64,000 bases of DNA, taken from positions 3,517,264 to 3,581,263 of the forward strand of contig CM022670.1 of the NCBI GenBank assembly GCA_012295275.1, read 5' to 3'. Positions within the stretch are counted from its first letter, which is position 1. Each line of letters starts with the position of its first letter. The translations under genes were made by a program, and so were the position numbers. This DNA comes from Chrysomallon squamiferum (Eukaryota > Mollusca > Gastropoda > Neomphalida > Peltospiridae). Below, in pieces: positions 13,761 to 28,898 of the stretch. The notes beneath the pieces are model-generated. The model was not told where the DNA came from, made no database searches, and was given only the letters and a program-made list of their open reading frames with translations.

Positions 13761-14775
13761 GGAATGATAAATTTGATTTGCAAATTCCTTAAACGTAGAT
13801 TAGCCGTGAAACAAAGTTTTTTAATCTTTGCTTTCCTTAATCTCTGCAACCAATGACGTTCATTAAACAATTACCTTTCTCTGATTTTGCTTTCCTTGTC
13901 ATTACGCGCGCTGATAGGATCGTATGTCTGTCTGTGCGTTTATCTCTTAATACGCGAAGGTTTTGTTCAAATGACGTTTCTATCCAAATGCAAATTGTTT
14001 AATGGCTTGTTTAATCATTTGTTTATACACTGCAGACTTTGTGTTCGTTTATAAATAGATGTTAATTTACATTCAGTCTGGAGAGTTCATGTGATAAGTA
14101 CAGTAAATGTTTTAAAAATATGGATCAAAAGTTGTTTTGGTTTATTTTTTATTTTTAAATGAAGATTATGGCGGGCGTAGTGTTGTTTGTCATTTTTATG
14201 CAGTGAAGATAAAAAAATAAAGCATGTTATTGTTATTTGTGTGTATGTGTGTGTGTGTGTGTGTGTGTGTCTGTCTGTCTGTCTGTCTCTCTATCTATCT
14301 CTATCTCTAATTCACATACATTTATGTGAACACTATAATTAAAACTTTATTTGCCTTGAAATCATTCATAACCCTAGGATCTCTGACTTTAAAAATGAAG
14401 ACCAGGTTTGAATGCGCCAAGGCAATCATTATTTTACCGTCTTGACATCACCAGAACAGGATTAGCTTGCGTTATTTCATTTATGCGAAAACTATAAAAG
14501 GAAATTTTCACTCTCCCTGAATGCTGAGAAACTTATCTTGAAAGCAAAACAAAATAAACAAGCGAACAGATATATCGTGAGAAGCAGACAAATACGAAAT
14601 AAAAAAAAAAAAAAATTTGGAGAAAAAAAAAATATAGATAAGTATAAATATGGAACAAAACAAATAAAATAAACAGTGACAGAAATAAGCAAACGAATAA
14701 ATAAACAAACACAAACAAGCAAGCAAACAAACAAACAAACTAACTAACATCCAAATGAATAAATAACTAAATAAC

Positions 14776-14806
<31 letters not shown>

Positions 14807-15463
14807 ACCCCTTGGTTTTCAGAACCTACGCAGCTGTTTGGGATTCTGGTCACCGATATACGAGTGTGAGATACCATCCTTCGTATAAACACATATTTTC
14901 TGTTTTCTTTCAGAAACGTGCCCTCTCATTGGCGGACTGGCTGCTAGCAGGGACAGACATTACGACTCGCTGGGGTTTTTTCATTTATTAAAGTGCCGCA
15001 TCACCTTTTAATTGATTCCAGTCAAGTGTGGTCTCATTCTTCGAGTGAGCGTCGAGAATAAAGAAGACGTGATTTTTTTTTCAAATTCTGGATTTACGTC
15101 ACGAAAAGAGGATTAATTCCGATTTTTTTTTTTTTTTTTTTTTTTTTATTGGCTCCTGAGAATGTTAGAAGATTGTGTGGTGTTCTTTTAAAAAATAGTA
15201 TTATTGTTTTGGTTGGTTTTTTTTTCTTCTTCTTCATTTTTTTTCATTTGATGATTGTGAAAGAAAGAATCAAAAAGTGAAAACGAAAAAAAAAAAAAAA
15301 AAATAATAATAATAATAATTTTATTCATATGATCACTTAAAAGACTTGCTTCAAAAGGTCAGAGAGCTGCATTACATTAATTCATTCTGAGGGAAATTAC
15401 ACGAAAATGGCATTTATTATCAAAAAAATCGTGTTTTTCTTTCTGGATTTACCCTGTGTTCTG

Positions 15464-15716
15464 ACCCGCGGAGACGAGCTGTGTGTGCGACTACACGCAC
15501 TGCACGTGCTGTAGCTGTGATGGGAATTCTCAGAGACCACGCGCAAACTCGTCACTCCATGGAAGGGGACACGACGGCGCCCTGCTTTCTGCACGACGCC
15601 CACGACACGTGTCCACGGTGCTCGGAAAACTACGACGACAATAACGAACTGACGAATCGGCTGCATGACGTCACATACTGCACACCAGGCGGCAACACGC
15701 TGCGTAGTAATACGTG
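15464..15716 (+). promoter_or_regulatory. CpG-rich island with open frame ending at a consensus splice donor
   Basis: By hand count there are about 28 CpG in 253 bp, in sharp contrast to the AT-rich flanks. A plus-strand frame from the ATG at 15520 (GTGATGG context) stays open for 65 codons and runs into ACGTG|GTAAGT, a perfect donor, at phase 2. The encoded peptide has six cysteines and is acidic in its middle; I do not recognise it. It could be a promoter with a first exon, either coding or 5' UTR, of the PVF-like gene 20 kb downstream or of another transcript. Confidence 0.35.
15520..15716 (+). CDS. Candidate first exon (hypothetical)
   Basis: Frame MGILRDHAQTRHSMEGDTTA onward to LRSNT, ending in the split codon TG| before GTAAGT. 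It has no signal peptide and no known motif; it contains the CPRC pair TCPRCSENYDD. The phase-2 end fits the start of the exon-like segment at 28815 and also the acceptor at 36129. Coding status is uncertain. Confidence 0.22.
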
Positions 15717-15721
15717 GTAAG

Positions 15722-17889
15722 TACTGCGCTTCCGTTCTTAATTTTTTTTTTTTTTAAATCTGTTTAAAATAATTTTTGGGGTTTTTTGTTAGTTTTCATC
15801 CATCTTTCCGTCTAAAACCTCCATCTAAACTGTCCGTACATATTTATATATTTTTATTGCATTCTATTCATCTCTTTATTTTTTTTCTCTATATTGATCT
15901 GTCTGTTCATCCATGATTCTTTTCTTATTGTATTCATCTGTCAGTCATTGTGTCATTCCATCATCCTTCCAATATAATCCATCCACTCATCCATCCATCC
16001 ATCCATCCATCCAGCCATCCATCCATGCATCCATCTATCTGTCCATCCACAGCCCTTCCCTGTTCGTGGCTATCCTTTTATTTTTATTGAATCTAAATGT
16101 GTTTCATATCCAGATAACAGAATGCTGTTACAGTAGTCTTCGTCTGGACTACGCGCAGCAAACTTAACATGGTTTGTTAGGTGTCTGTGAGATTCGTTAA
16201 GTGTATCTCAAAATACAAAGCCGTCACAAGGTTTCTATTCTAAATACGGTTAAAAAAAACAAAAACAAGGCTTTCCTGCTGTTGCGCTCGAGAGTTAGAT
16301 AATATCACTAACTTTGGACGATAAAATATCAAATTAAAGCACGCTTGTCCATTATATTCCAGGAATGTCGAAATGCCAATGGCCTGAATAACGTTAATAA
16401 GGCATTCATTTATTGTTCAGTGTTTTTTGCAGCTCACAATATATTATTAAATGGGTTTGTTACTAGTTCATTTATTCTTGATATTCTACCTATGAAGTAT
16501 GAAGTTTGTTTTTAAGTATGATAAATATTTTGTTTTGTTTTAAAACATTTTATCAAAATAACAACAAGAACAATAACATTGATAACAATAACAGCAACCA
16601 CGACGACGCCGACGACGATGATGATGATAATAATAATTTAACTGGTAGCTTTAAGGAACCAGATTTAAGGTGTACGACCTCTCATTGACTTTCCTCGTAG
16701 TAAACTGAACTATTCCAGCTTAAAGAATGTTTCTTGATGGTAATTTGAGATGATGATGTATCTCTGGTTATCAGGGGGAGAAAAAAAGTTTTTGTGTTGT
16801 TGGGCATCCATCTTAAATATATTTGTCTCTGTATAACACTATACTTATATTAAACCTATAGTACATTCAATATTATAATTCTCTTTATTTGATAAGAATA
16901 GCACTGTTTGTGTCGGAATATGATTTGGACGCAGTAAATAAAGGAGCCCGTGTTATAAGCATGGCAACTGAATTCCTTAATGTCGTGCCCATATCGTGAA
17001 AAAGCACTCAGAAACATTTAGCTACACTTATGAAAGGAAAGGTCGTTTTCACAGTCCTAGTTTCCACAGTGTTCTGCAATTTGAAGACGAAAATGAAAAA
17101 AAATTAATAAATATTTTTATCACAACTCAGTGCATACTTATTATTATCAAAATATTAGGTGTCTGTAATTTGTTTTTATATAGTGATGATTTTATGAGAG
17201 AGAAAACGTAGGCGACCATTCCCAGTATCTACTGTTACTGATTTAGCAGAAAGAAGAATTTTATGTGTTCCTTTACAGAGGGAAGGAGTAACTCATACTT
17301 AGGTTTACTGTTGAGTGCTGGGAGACAGACTGAAATGGGAAACAGTCCAACGAACGCATTCAACCAGAGCTCAGATTATCACTGACAGAGTCTACTGTAT
17401 TGGCGTAATAACCATCCTTGCCATCGTCTTCTTTTAAACATTTACGAATAAATAGAAAAGCTGTGAAAATAAAATACTGGTGTTAATAAAGAATCTCTGC
17501 ATCTTTCAGTTTCAATCTTTAGACCTCTCTAAAAAGTATCTTAATGTTCAGAACGATTTGTTTTGTTATCCGCAGTATACGGCGATGTACTAAACGATCT
17601 TTGGAATGAAATTTTAACACTCGGTGAAATAAATAATCAACCCACACCGGCGACATTCCTTCACGCCACACACTCAGACCGTTGTACTTAACTGCAGGTA
17701 TAAAATGCAGGTTAATCAATTATATAAAAATTCCTGAGGAAATTTAATCTAATCCTGATTGCGAGCAAGTTTCAATTAATGTGCAATTGCACCAAGTTTA
17801 TTTTTAAAATACATGTACAGTTGAAGGTTTTGTAACAAGATCTGTACACGAGGGTCGTATAACTCTATACAAAACTTGTCGTCTTTCGT
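15722..17889. other. Gene-free stretch
   Basis: (CATC)n at about 15979-16032 is the only clear repeat. The rest is unique-looking AT-rich sequence; no exon is recognised. Confidence 0.6.
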
Positions 17890-18050
17890 GTGATGTGACC
17901 CGAGTTCAGTCCTCCTCGGTGGGCCCAGAGCAGTGACCCGTGTCACGTGTGTTAAAGGTCGTGGTATGTGTTTTCCTGTCTTTGGAAATATGCATGTAGT
18001 ATCTCCGTCGTGCTAACTGACATTAGAGAGATACGGGGTTAATTACTACT
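17890..18050 (+). repeat. SINE copy, 5' and central part
   Basis: It contains GAGTTCAGTCCTCCTCGGTG (degenerate B box), AAAGGTCGTGGTATGTGTTT and TATGCATGTAGTATCTCC, in the family order. It resembles the copy at 841-1030 most. Confidence 0.6.
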
Positions 18051-18559
18051 ACTAAGACATCTTCGAAAACTTCGTTTATTCATTCAAAATGACTAAATAT
18101 TTGTAAATCTGGTTTAATGGCATCTTTACAATAGTTCCAACAAATGTTAGCTGTAGTTTAAATAAATGGTTAAAAGTTTATATAAACAGTGGAAAGTCAA
18201 TATTCTGATATTTTTTTTTTTTTTTTACGAAGTTTGTTTGTACAAGATATGTAAAACATGCACATGTTTACAGTTTATTTTGATTTTTTTTTTTTTACTA
18301 TCATCTTCGTCTTGTTTACTTAATTTTTCTTAGTATAATTTTTTTTTTTTTTTTTTTTTTTTTTTCTGTTTTACATTTTTCATATTTTTCATTCTTTCTT
18401 GCGTTAATTTTTCTTTCTTTCCTTTTTTCTGGTTTCTTTGCAATTTCTTATAAATTTTCTTTCTTTCTTTCATATTTTTAAAAAAAATTCTTATTTGCTG
18501 GTGCACATGCATACATGCATGTAATTATAAATACATACATTCAAACACCCACCCACCCG

Positions 18560-18619
<60 letters not shown>

Positions 18620-20732
18620 GACACGAAACCACACGCAGACACACACCTGCATTTGCTTTTTTTCCCCCTCTGTGTCTTTTTTCTTTCCCCCCCCAAAAAA
18701 ATTACTTTTTATCCTGTTCTTATTTATTATTGTTACGTAACCCTCACGAACACAAACAGATATTAAATGAACGCTTTGAACTGAAAGTCCTCCGTGCACG
18801 TGCGGGTAAAACTGGGCGACGTCGGTGTGCGGTATCGGCACCTGACACGACTGCAGATACGTCTTTGACGTTTTGGCAAGAAACTGCTCTTCAGCAACGT
18901 CACTCTGCAGAAAATTAAAAACCAAACGTCAACATTCGGCTAAGTTGTGCAATAACATTTTTGTTTTCTTTGAGAATCGTGTATCTGCAGATTTAATCAG
19001 GCGAAATTTGTGTACACTCTGCTCGATTTCTGTTTTGGTTATGCGAAATTTTTTTTTTTTTTTTACTTTTTTTTTCGGTATCTGTTTTGACTGAAAGTTT
19101 GATTTTTTTTTTCTTTCTTTCGTTTCTTCTTGTTTGGTTGTTAATTTATAGCCCGTGTCCCGATCGGTGGTTTTCGGTTACTTGTCGCTTTTCTTCTTCT
19201 TCTTTTTTTTCTTTGTTGCTAGATGATAACACGATTAATTCATCTGCGGTATGGTACAAGTATCTACTTCTCAACATCTCATAAATTTCATAGTCTTCCT
19301 CTACTTTTCCCCCTATCCCTTTCTCTTTCTTTCATTCTTTCATTCTATCTCTCTGCTGAAAGGGTGGATTCATTGTATTAATTAATATAAATCCGCAACA
19401 TTTATTGAAAAAACGTTGTTTAACATTTTGTCCTGTGTGTAAATATGTGTCTTTGTGCAAGTTGAAAAGACAGATACATATACTTGTAATTCACCATGAA
19501 CGATACCACTTGAAAAAAACACAGAAGAAAAAAAGATCAAGTCTGGGCTACAAGTGTCGTTGCCCTCCTATCGCAATAAACTTGAAGTGATCTTGTACAG
19601 AGAAAGCTGCTGAAGTGTAAATGACTCCAAGGGAAGGGATTTTATGTTCTGCTTGGAATTTTTAGCTGTCAACGTTTTATTTGAAAGGCTAAAGGCAAAT
19701 ATGAAAACTATTATGTACACGGTTACTGAAAAGAGCCCCTTTGCAAAATGTTCTTGACATAAATGTCAAGATTTTATTTAACAGGAAGATATATATGTAT
19801 ATATATATATTTATATATATATACTGTGCAGGTGGGGCTTGAAAAGTGAAATAACCAAAGGTTGTTTAATTTTAGCTTTTTACAAAATGATTTTTAACGT
19901 AAATAATTTTAAATGTTATTTATATGTGTTTTGGATTAATTTTGGTGTAATATTAGTGGCGTGTATTTGGTCATAGTAGTTCCTACTAATTCCAATTATT
20001 TTATTTTCGGTAATCTGATATTTTCGTAATGCAAGTTTTTTTATTATTCATTTGGATTCAGTTATGTCGTCACGCAAACATTATCATCATCATCGTTTAA
20101 TTAGATCAGGTGCTAACACATTACCGTGTAATTAAGTATAACTTTATATCAAGCTGCAAACTAATAATTGTTTAATTTAACGTTTATTAATGTATAACTA
20201 TTACGTAAGCGTTTAAGTTCATCTAAACTCCACGACTTAAAATTAATTATCACTAGATTTAGGTCATATATTAACACAGTTATCTATGTTCATGTCATGG
20301 CTAAAATAGCCTCCCAACTCTTTCTTTCTCTGCTCCTGATTCAAATTCCAGATCATGCAGATGTCTAAGTAAAATTTCACCTTAAAAAGCTGAGTGGTAT
20401 CTTTATTACTAGATTATTGCGTAGTTAGTCATTTACACACAGGGAGAACGTCTAGGTTAACACCGGTGGGAGTAATCGTAGTGAAAAAATTAATCCGCGG
20501 GCATATACCTGTTTGACCCGGCGTCTCACCCAGTGACCCACATTGCTGTTGGTAAATGTGTCGAATAACAACCAACTCCCTGCTGCTAGAGACTGAGAGA
20601 GGGGAAAGAAAAAAAAAAAGAGAGTCTGAGGGCAAACAAGTGCTAATAGCCGTCACAACACTTGTCTGTTTCCTTATCGCTGGCTTTTTTTAAAGTCCGC
20701 CATTTTCCCATCACGTCCATCGCCGCGTAATT

Positions 20733-20734
<2 letters not shown>

Positions 20735-20794
<60 letters not shown>
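20735..20794. repeat. (GA)n microsatellite
   Basis: 30 pure AG units. Confidence 0.95.
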
Positions 20795-20797
<3 letters not shown>

Positions 20798-21106
20798 ATA
20801 AAAAAAACTTAACTGTTAAACCGAATAAGATGCTAAACTCTGTAATCAGTTATTTCCATCTTGCTAATTTGCTGAGTGGTGCGTTTAATGCGTTCTAAAT
20901 TGTGTTTTCGTGTTCTTATTTACGTTACAAGGCAAAACACATTTATTACCTTCAGCAAAGACAAATGGCTAATATGCGGTGTGGTTTTGGGGGGGATTTG
21001 CTTTGTTATTTTTCGCCATAATTTATTTTCCGTCTTTCATCATCATTCATTTATTCATTCATTCATTCATTCATTCTCTCTCTATATACATACATACATA
21101 CATACA

Positions 21107-21142
<36 letters not shown>

Positions 21143-21717
21143 CACACATGAGTGTATGTTTTAAACTGACTTGTCTGAGATTAAATCGACTATTTTGACT
21201 GGGAAACTAGCATTAATTTAAAAAAAAAAAAATTAAAAAAAGTATGAATAACTAGCGGAGTAGTAATAACAGTAATAAGAAGTTGAAAAAGAAATAGCGA
21301 GTAAACAAGTTTCTGGTGAATGACATTTATGTGTATTATTCTGTCTCATGACTGCAGCGCAGTTAACACAATACGACAGCGAGTTTCGGGTGTGGGTGCA
21401 ATCCATTACACTCGACTGACTCATCACTAAGCAGATATACACCTCCCTCTTTATAGTGATGCAATAATACAGGTAAATGTTTATACTGAGGAAAACTTAT
21501 TATTTTCAGTGTGAAAATTTCACTTAAGTAAAACCTGCATTGATGAAAAACTGTTTTGTAAATAGCCTTCAACCTCTACGATTAGAAATTTCTGATGTTT
21601 TCTAATGTGCCGTCCAATTGACTTCTGCTTAATACCTTTCAAAGTTTACCCCGAATACTGTTCCTTGTTACAATGTTAGAAAAAAGCTAATTCAAGAGAG
21701 TTAAATCAATTATTTTA

Positions 21718-21751
<34 letters not shown>

Positions 21752-23408
21752 CGGTTTTAAAAGAAATGGTGTGAAGGGAGAACAGACGATAGGAAAATAT
21801 ATATAATGAAATGAACTCATTCTCAAAATATGTTATTCTATTTGTTATTGTATTCTTCAAGGACCTCCTTAGAGATATACAAAAAATAAAAATAAAAAAT
21901 ATTTTATATATTCAGCGATTCATTATTTATTTTATTTTTATTCCATTTATAAAGAACACAAGGGACTGAATTTTAAAAATAAAAGAAATAATAATAATAA
22001 TTAAGAAAGAAAAAGAACAAACACAAATAAATACAAATGATAACTAATAAATGTTAGAGGTAAAGATCCGTGATTGAGTAATAATTTTAGGACATACAAA
22101 TTAAAGATCTAAATCAGTTGAGTTTCAGCTAAATGTACACATAATGTATTTTTATTTTTTATTTTTTATTTTTTTTTAATTCTATAAGATGTAAAAGAGT
22201 ATTAACAAAAACAAGTTACCCATCCATGCATACGTCCGTGTTTCCATAAAAACTAAAAAACATTTCCAGATTGCGTCATTCACGTAACTGGGATTGGGTT
22301 CGTATTTAACTTTTCTTTCCCTGTCCTTTTATTAATCTCCTTTCTAGAAAATTCTTTCAGGTTTTGAGATTTATAACTTTTCGTGACGTTATAAACTATT
22401 TGTGAGAGGAGAGGAAGTCAACACAGTTTATTTCTGATACGAAGTGAAACTGCCGTGGGTAAAAGCAAGAGAATCTCAGAGGAAATCTGCGATTATTAAT
22501 TAACATTAGACTTTGTTTCCAAACTTTCTCTCATGTTGCAGCTGGGAAAACAGGCGAGGGCTTGGACCCGCCTGCCCCAAACTATTTATTAATCTTGATA
22601 GTGTGAGCAGACTTTAGTACAGTCGTTTACGTTCTCACAAAAGCTGTGAAAGTTGCGGAAAGTCGAGATCTGCGATCCCACGACATTTGTGCGCGTTTCC
22701 GTGGGTCAGGACACGTGACGTTTGTTGCGTAACAGATCTGACAGAAGGCGCGAACTCAGAAATTTTAATGTCAACACAACGTGTTTTCAAAAGAGATGTT
22801 TTAAAATATTTACTGCAGTCTTCCTTAACACGCCTGGTCCTAATTTTGATGTATTTGCTCAGCCTTTACGAAGTAAAAGGCAAACGTGTGCATGAATGCA
22901 CTTGTCTTAATATGTGTGACCTTTTATATACATACAAAAAAAAGTCTCTCTCTCTGTCTCTCTGTCTCTCTTTGTTTCAGTTTCTCTGCCACCCATTTCT
23001 GATAAGGTTATTATTGATTTTGTTTGTTTAGTTATTGTTTATTTATTTCTCAACTTTCTTTAAACAAACGTTTTGAACAGCAAATTACAACAAATAACAG
23101 TGGCTGTATTATCTACAGTAGGAAACGAGTAGAACGCCAAATACACACCTAGACTGAGGCAGACAGCGTACGTGCTTACGTCACTGAATGAACTGTTGCC
23201 TATATTATTATCATTCTGAACAAATATCATGACTGAGATACCAAGAGCTTTAGATTAGAAAAGGTTGTAATTATGATAGTATCCACTTACCGTGTTCTTC
23301 AGATATCAAAGAAAGATTGTGTAAAGAAAATGTAGTGCGCCGGTGAAAGGATGAAGTAAAATAATACAAGATAAGAATGGCGGCAGATTATACATCATTT
23401 ATTCGCTA

Positions 23409-23410
<2 letters not shown>

Positions 23411-23484
<74 letters not shown>
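23411..23484. repeat. (TC)n microsatellite
   Basis: About 37 pure units, followed by an imperfect CA-rich tail to about 23520. Confidence 0.95.
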
Positions 23485-23486
<2 letters not shown>

Positions 23487-24114
23487 GCACATGCACACGC
23501 ACGCACACACACAATCACACATCTAAAACCATTCGATGTCTAATTATTTTTGCGTAAAGTAATGCTACACACAAATTTCACAGCTGTTTTGCTTCAGTCT
23601 CATCCGTGCATTCAGTAATGGCCTGTTACCGCACTGTTAATATGAGAAACGGTTTTGTTATAAATTTTCGCACCTTCCCACACTGACAGATTCGAAATAG
23701 ATTGCACTAGAAGAGAACAGGAGGTATTGTTCTGCCAGAAATGAAAGTAATAAAAAGTTCATCAGTATCAGGACCTCTCCTTAGGAATCGTTTTCTTTGA
23801 ACCGTTCTGGTTTCAGAGTACTTGCACAGATGTACCACGTAATAGGCAAATATATATTGTTGTTGTTTTGTTGGGGTTTCTTCTTTTGTTTTGTTGTTGT
23901 TGTTTTTGTTTGTTTTCTTCAAGTGTATAATCCATTATATAAATAAATATTAGGCATAAAACCAATTACCAAATTAGGTAATTAGAAAAATGGTTAAAAC
24001 ATAACTGGAAGTGGGCTGAATATATTCTTAACATTTAGTGTCATTTTAAAACGTATTACGTCAATCATGTTGAAGGCTGTTATTTTATTTATATGCTTAT
24101 CCTGTTCTTTTGTG

Positions 24115-24158
<44 letters not shown>

Positions 24159-25247
24159 GGTGAGGAATGTATGTATGTATGTATGTATGTCTGTATATTT
24201 GTACATAAATTTACATGTAAATGGACGCATCTGCTGCAAGTGTACGTAATGAAACAGGCAGAGAAAGAGCGACAGAAAAACTGGAGGACAGAACAGAGAT
24301 GAAAATGGCGGTGTATAGGTGAACTTTATTAAATCTGATTGTGTTGAGACGTGTGAAGGAATCTGTTACGATCTACCTGTCTACGATAATCACGTTAAGA
24401 CTACCGCTGAGTCATTTTTACTCATCTGTTTTGAAAACACGATATCTGTAAGAAACAACAATGTGTACAAGCTGTGGGTGTCAACCATTGATGATATATA
24501 TTTTTTCTTCTTCTTCTTCAGTGTAGTGCATATATACAGAGAGATATTATAGTTTATTAACATTTAATCACGCATGGATACTTGCATCATAAGAGTAAAA
24601 ATGACATTGCAAAAAAAAAAAAAAAAAAAAAAAGATTTAAAAATGAAAAAAAAAATCTTAAAATCCCCCGCAGCGACAGAAACAGTTAAAAAGTGATAAT
24701 TTGGTTTTATGAACTCGATAGAGTTTAATAGCTGAAACTTAATGTGGCTGTCTGTGTCAGTGTTTGTGTGCATACCTGTGTGTGAGAAATGAGTGGAGAG
24801 AAAGATAGAGGCAGAAAGAGATAAAAAAAAAGAAAAAAAAAAAAAAAAGACATCGCGGAGAAAAGGATACAAATTGCATATGAAGCAGAAACCGAGGTTA
24901 TCATCATTTTTAAGCCACAATATTTTCAGCCATGTGTGAAAATTCTGTATTTACAGTAACTGTATACTGTTTGTGTGTAACGTAGACACATTACTTTGTT
25001 TAAGCCCTGCACTATTTTTGTTTTGTGTGACTAGATGTAGATATCTACATGACTTGTAACAAATACCCAGGTGGCGTGATTCAGGGCTGAACTATGCATG
25101 TTCACACTACTTCCATTTTTTATTTCTTAAATAGCGATTTGGTTTCTGGTTCTTTTGAAATTGGTCTCTTTTTTTTTTCTTTTTTTTTTTGCTTTAGATA
25201 TGTCTTTCTTTACTGCTCTCTTAAAGGTTTTCTTTTCTTCTCTTTTC

Positions 25248-25249
25248 AT

Positions 25250-25312
<63 letters not shown>

Positions 25313-25352
25313 TTATATATATATTTATTTATTATATATATATATATATATT
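25248..25352. repeat. (TTTA)n and (TA)n compound array
   Basis: About 16 TTTA units then interleaved TA runs. Confidence 0.9.
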
Positions 25353-25697
25353 ATTTATTTATATTTTATTTTGATAGCTTTCATTTCTATCTTGAGGTTG
25401 TTGTTGTTCCTACCATGTTTAGGTGGTGGTGTTTTTTTCGTCCTGATCGGGTAGTTTTTTTGTTGTTATTTTATTATAGTTTTATGCATTTTACAAATAA
25501 AACATATTCATTTGGAGATTTCATTTTATTAACATCTTAATTAAAGATTATAATTTTATATTGTTCCATTTTATTGTATATATGTGTAACACATCTATTA
25601 GATTCAGTCTGTGTCCCGCGCTGTCTGTCCCTGTTTTTGCCTCTCTCTCTCTGTCTCTGTTTTTGCCTCTCTCTCTGTCTCTCTATCTTTATCTATG

Positions 25698-25798
<101 letters not shown>

Positions 25799-26820
25799 GT
25801 CTCTGTTTGTCTGTGTTTCTGTCTCTTTATATGTATGTTTCAGTATCCTTCATTGCTGCCATTACAGATAACGAGTTATCCGGTTACGAACAAAACAAAA
25901 ACTCAATTACCACACTATCTCCCGATTGCGTTGTTTTCATGCTTTAATCTTACCTTCTTGGCACCAAATAATAAGAGAAGCGACGCTAGCATTTTATTAA
26001 ATTTTTTATTTGAAATCCACTTTTCAAGGCCAATTAGAGGGAAAATCTGGACTGAATAACAGTTTGGCCGTTCTTCGTGTCACACAGACGCGCAGATAAA
26101 AACTACTACACAACCCAAAACTGCTGGCAAACACCGCTAATCTCCAATCACTGTTCTCCATCAAAATGTCTGCGTGTTCTTTTGAAACGTTTTATCTGGT
26201 CGCAGCGGGCATCATATTAGCAGATAATGTAACAAAACGTAGATAGAGGTAAGATAGACCATTAGACAAAAAGTTTCTAAACTCTGTCATGGCTGTATCG
26301 GTTTCGATTGCGAGTCGGGGAAGAGTTCAGGTAGGAAACATTTAATCTCTGTTTACAAAAAAAAGAAAAAAGAGCATTTCTGAGTTTGATAATATCGAAT
26401 TCTTTTATTATTATTATTATAATTATTATCAATTTTTAGAGTTTTAAATGTAGCATAAAGCATGAACCGTGAACTTTAATTTAGTGATCTCTTTATGATT
26501 CCAAAAGTTAATTGTCAGGGAATTGAAAGTTAACAATGAAAGTTAATGTTATCAAAAAAAAAAAAAAAAAAAGGATTTGTTATCAATGTTTCATATTATT
26601 TTTGACAGTTAATAGCCCATTGTTTTTATCTTTGCTTTTGTGTCAAGTAGTGTCAAGTTTATTAATTCGTTCAAAATATCGAAATTAAATCTGTTTTTGT
26701 CTCTGTCGAGTTCATTTGTCTGTGTGAAAACAGGAATCGTATTCAAGCCTTGTTAAATCAGAAAATTCTCTGTGTTACAGTAATTCTAGGATTATATGCA
26801 AAGCATTGGAGTGAGTCATG

Positions 26821-26863
<43 letters not shown>

Positions 26864-27587
26864 TTGCACTCAATACATATTCAATTTTCACCATAAACTC
26901 ATTTTGCAAGACGATACATTTCATTAATATTTTGAAAAAAATATAAACACACTGAATTTATTACCATTTTGCAAAATGAATATTTGAATATTTGACTTTC
27001 AATATGAATATTTGACTTTCAGAATTAGTTTTCGTATAAACGGGCACATGATTTACATTTAAGGAAATAGCACTTAGAAAGAGATTTTATCTATTCTAAA
27101 ACGTATTCTACATTTCATAAATTTTAAAGTTACTCTTTGAAGACAGAAAAATTAGAGTTCATAACACTAAGGGGCCGCTGTTGTCGTTACAGCGTGAAGA
27201 CGGCAACCACGAGGTCGTTTACACAGAAATCAGATGTTCCTTCTTCTTCTGGTTTTCTAATTTTTAAATATTTACTAGACAGTCCAAAATGTAACATTTC
27301 AACAACATGGCACGTTTTTTACAGCAGTGGTCTTCAATATTCGAAAGACGTGACAAACATAAAATAAAAAATTACTAGAGTGGAAACGTGACAATTTAAC
27401 TTTTAAAAAAAAAAAAAAAAAAAAATGGAATAAAATCACGTTCATTTTGAAAAATTCGTAAATTCACGGAATACTTCTGCTGAGAATTCTAGATGGAGAT
27501 AAAAGAGTTTAATAATCAGCTGCCTGAGAATACGCGCATTCTTCACACGTGATTTTTAAAAAAGAATTTCACAGACTTAAACAATTT

Positions 27588-27618
<31 letters not shown>

Positions 27619-27800
27619 TTTACATCTACTTATGGAGTTTATTGCCGTTTGAAATACATTTGTTTGTGGAATTCACGTCTTTGAACATTCGTTTGAAAAT
27701 GCACGTAGACATGGAATTAATTATACGTGAACATCTGGATATTTGTTTATGTATCTGCCTCTGGCTTCTCCTTGCGTCACTTAACAGAAAGACAGAAAAC

Positions 27801-27842
<42 letters not shown>

Positions 27843-28309
27843 GGGTAAATGTCTGTCAATGTCATTAAGGCATTGTATTGTATACTAGTGCTGGCACTGC
27901 TATTTGGGAATGCCATGTAATAATAGATAAGTGGGTGGTCCAGCGTAAAAATGGATGAGGTATCGTCAGTTTGTAAATGTAAATCGTAAGTAACATCTCG
28001 TGGTATTGTGATCTGTGCTGCTGTAGTTCTGTGTATTTAGTGTCAGTGTAATTTGTGTTCGGAGATTTAATTAAAACATGTAAATGTAGTTTGTCTCCCA
28101 CGTGAGTTAAATGGAGCAGATTTTATTTCAGTTGAGATGTAATTCAAAATGAGACTCTGTGAAGGTTTATTATGTTAATTAATAGTTGTATTATGTAAAT
28201 TAATTTGTAGTTTGTATTTCTGTGGTCTCGTGTGTGTGTGTGTTGGCAGAGAGATAGAGAAAGATAGATAGAGAGAGAGAGACAGAGAGAGATATATACT
28301 TTTTTCTAT

Positions 28310-28350
<41 letters not shown>

Positions 28351-28814
28351 TATTATTATTATTATTATCTATTCACTTAACTTCACCTGTGGTTAGACAA
28401 ACCTAAATTAATTTTCACGTCTTTGCGATTGTTTTGTTTACGAAATATACGACAAAAATATAAACAATGATCTGCAACTCATTGTGATGGTGTTGTATTT
28501 ATTTCCTTTGTACTTTACATCCTCTAACAGCTTTGAGTTTTTCTTTGTTTTGGGGGGTTGTCTTGTTGTTTGTGTCTTTTTTTTAAAATTATGTTCATCT
28601 TTCTGTAAATCGTGACGTCACGAACAGACTTAAGTTATTGTTAGTGAAGACTGGCAATCGAAAAAAAAAAAAAAAAAAAAAAAACGGTCATTATGAAGTA
28701 TCCAAAATTCAGACACACAAGAATTTAAAAATTTAGGTACAAGTATTTAAAATTTTTATTTATTTAAAATTAACTCATGTTTTAAAATTAACTCATGTTT
28801 TTAAATTTGCGTAG

Positions 28815-28898
28815 GCCTGGCGGTGGGAGAAGAAGATGTCGATCGACTCCAACCTACGACTCAGATGATGACAGCTGTTTGAGATGCAGGTACACCAG
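28815..28898 (+). CDS. Candidate 84-bp cassette exon (hypothetical)
   Basis: It is flanked by a T-rich stretch ending TTTGCGTAG and a donor CCAG|GTTAGT. It is 84 bp (a multiple of three), with phase 2 on both sides and an open frame PGGGRRRCRSTPTYDSDDDS then CLRCRYT. It is clearly more G+C-rich than its surroundings. No homology is recognised. An 18-bp tandem duplication lies at 28763-28798, just upstream. Confidence 0.22.

Noticed and set aside
18491-18925. 144-codon minus-strand frame with Cys/Val repeat
   Set aside because: About half is the (CA)n microsatellite read as CVCV. The non-repeat N-terminal part has no recognisable motif.
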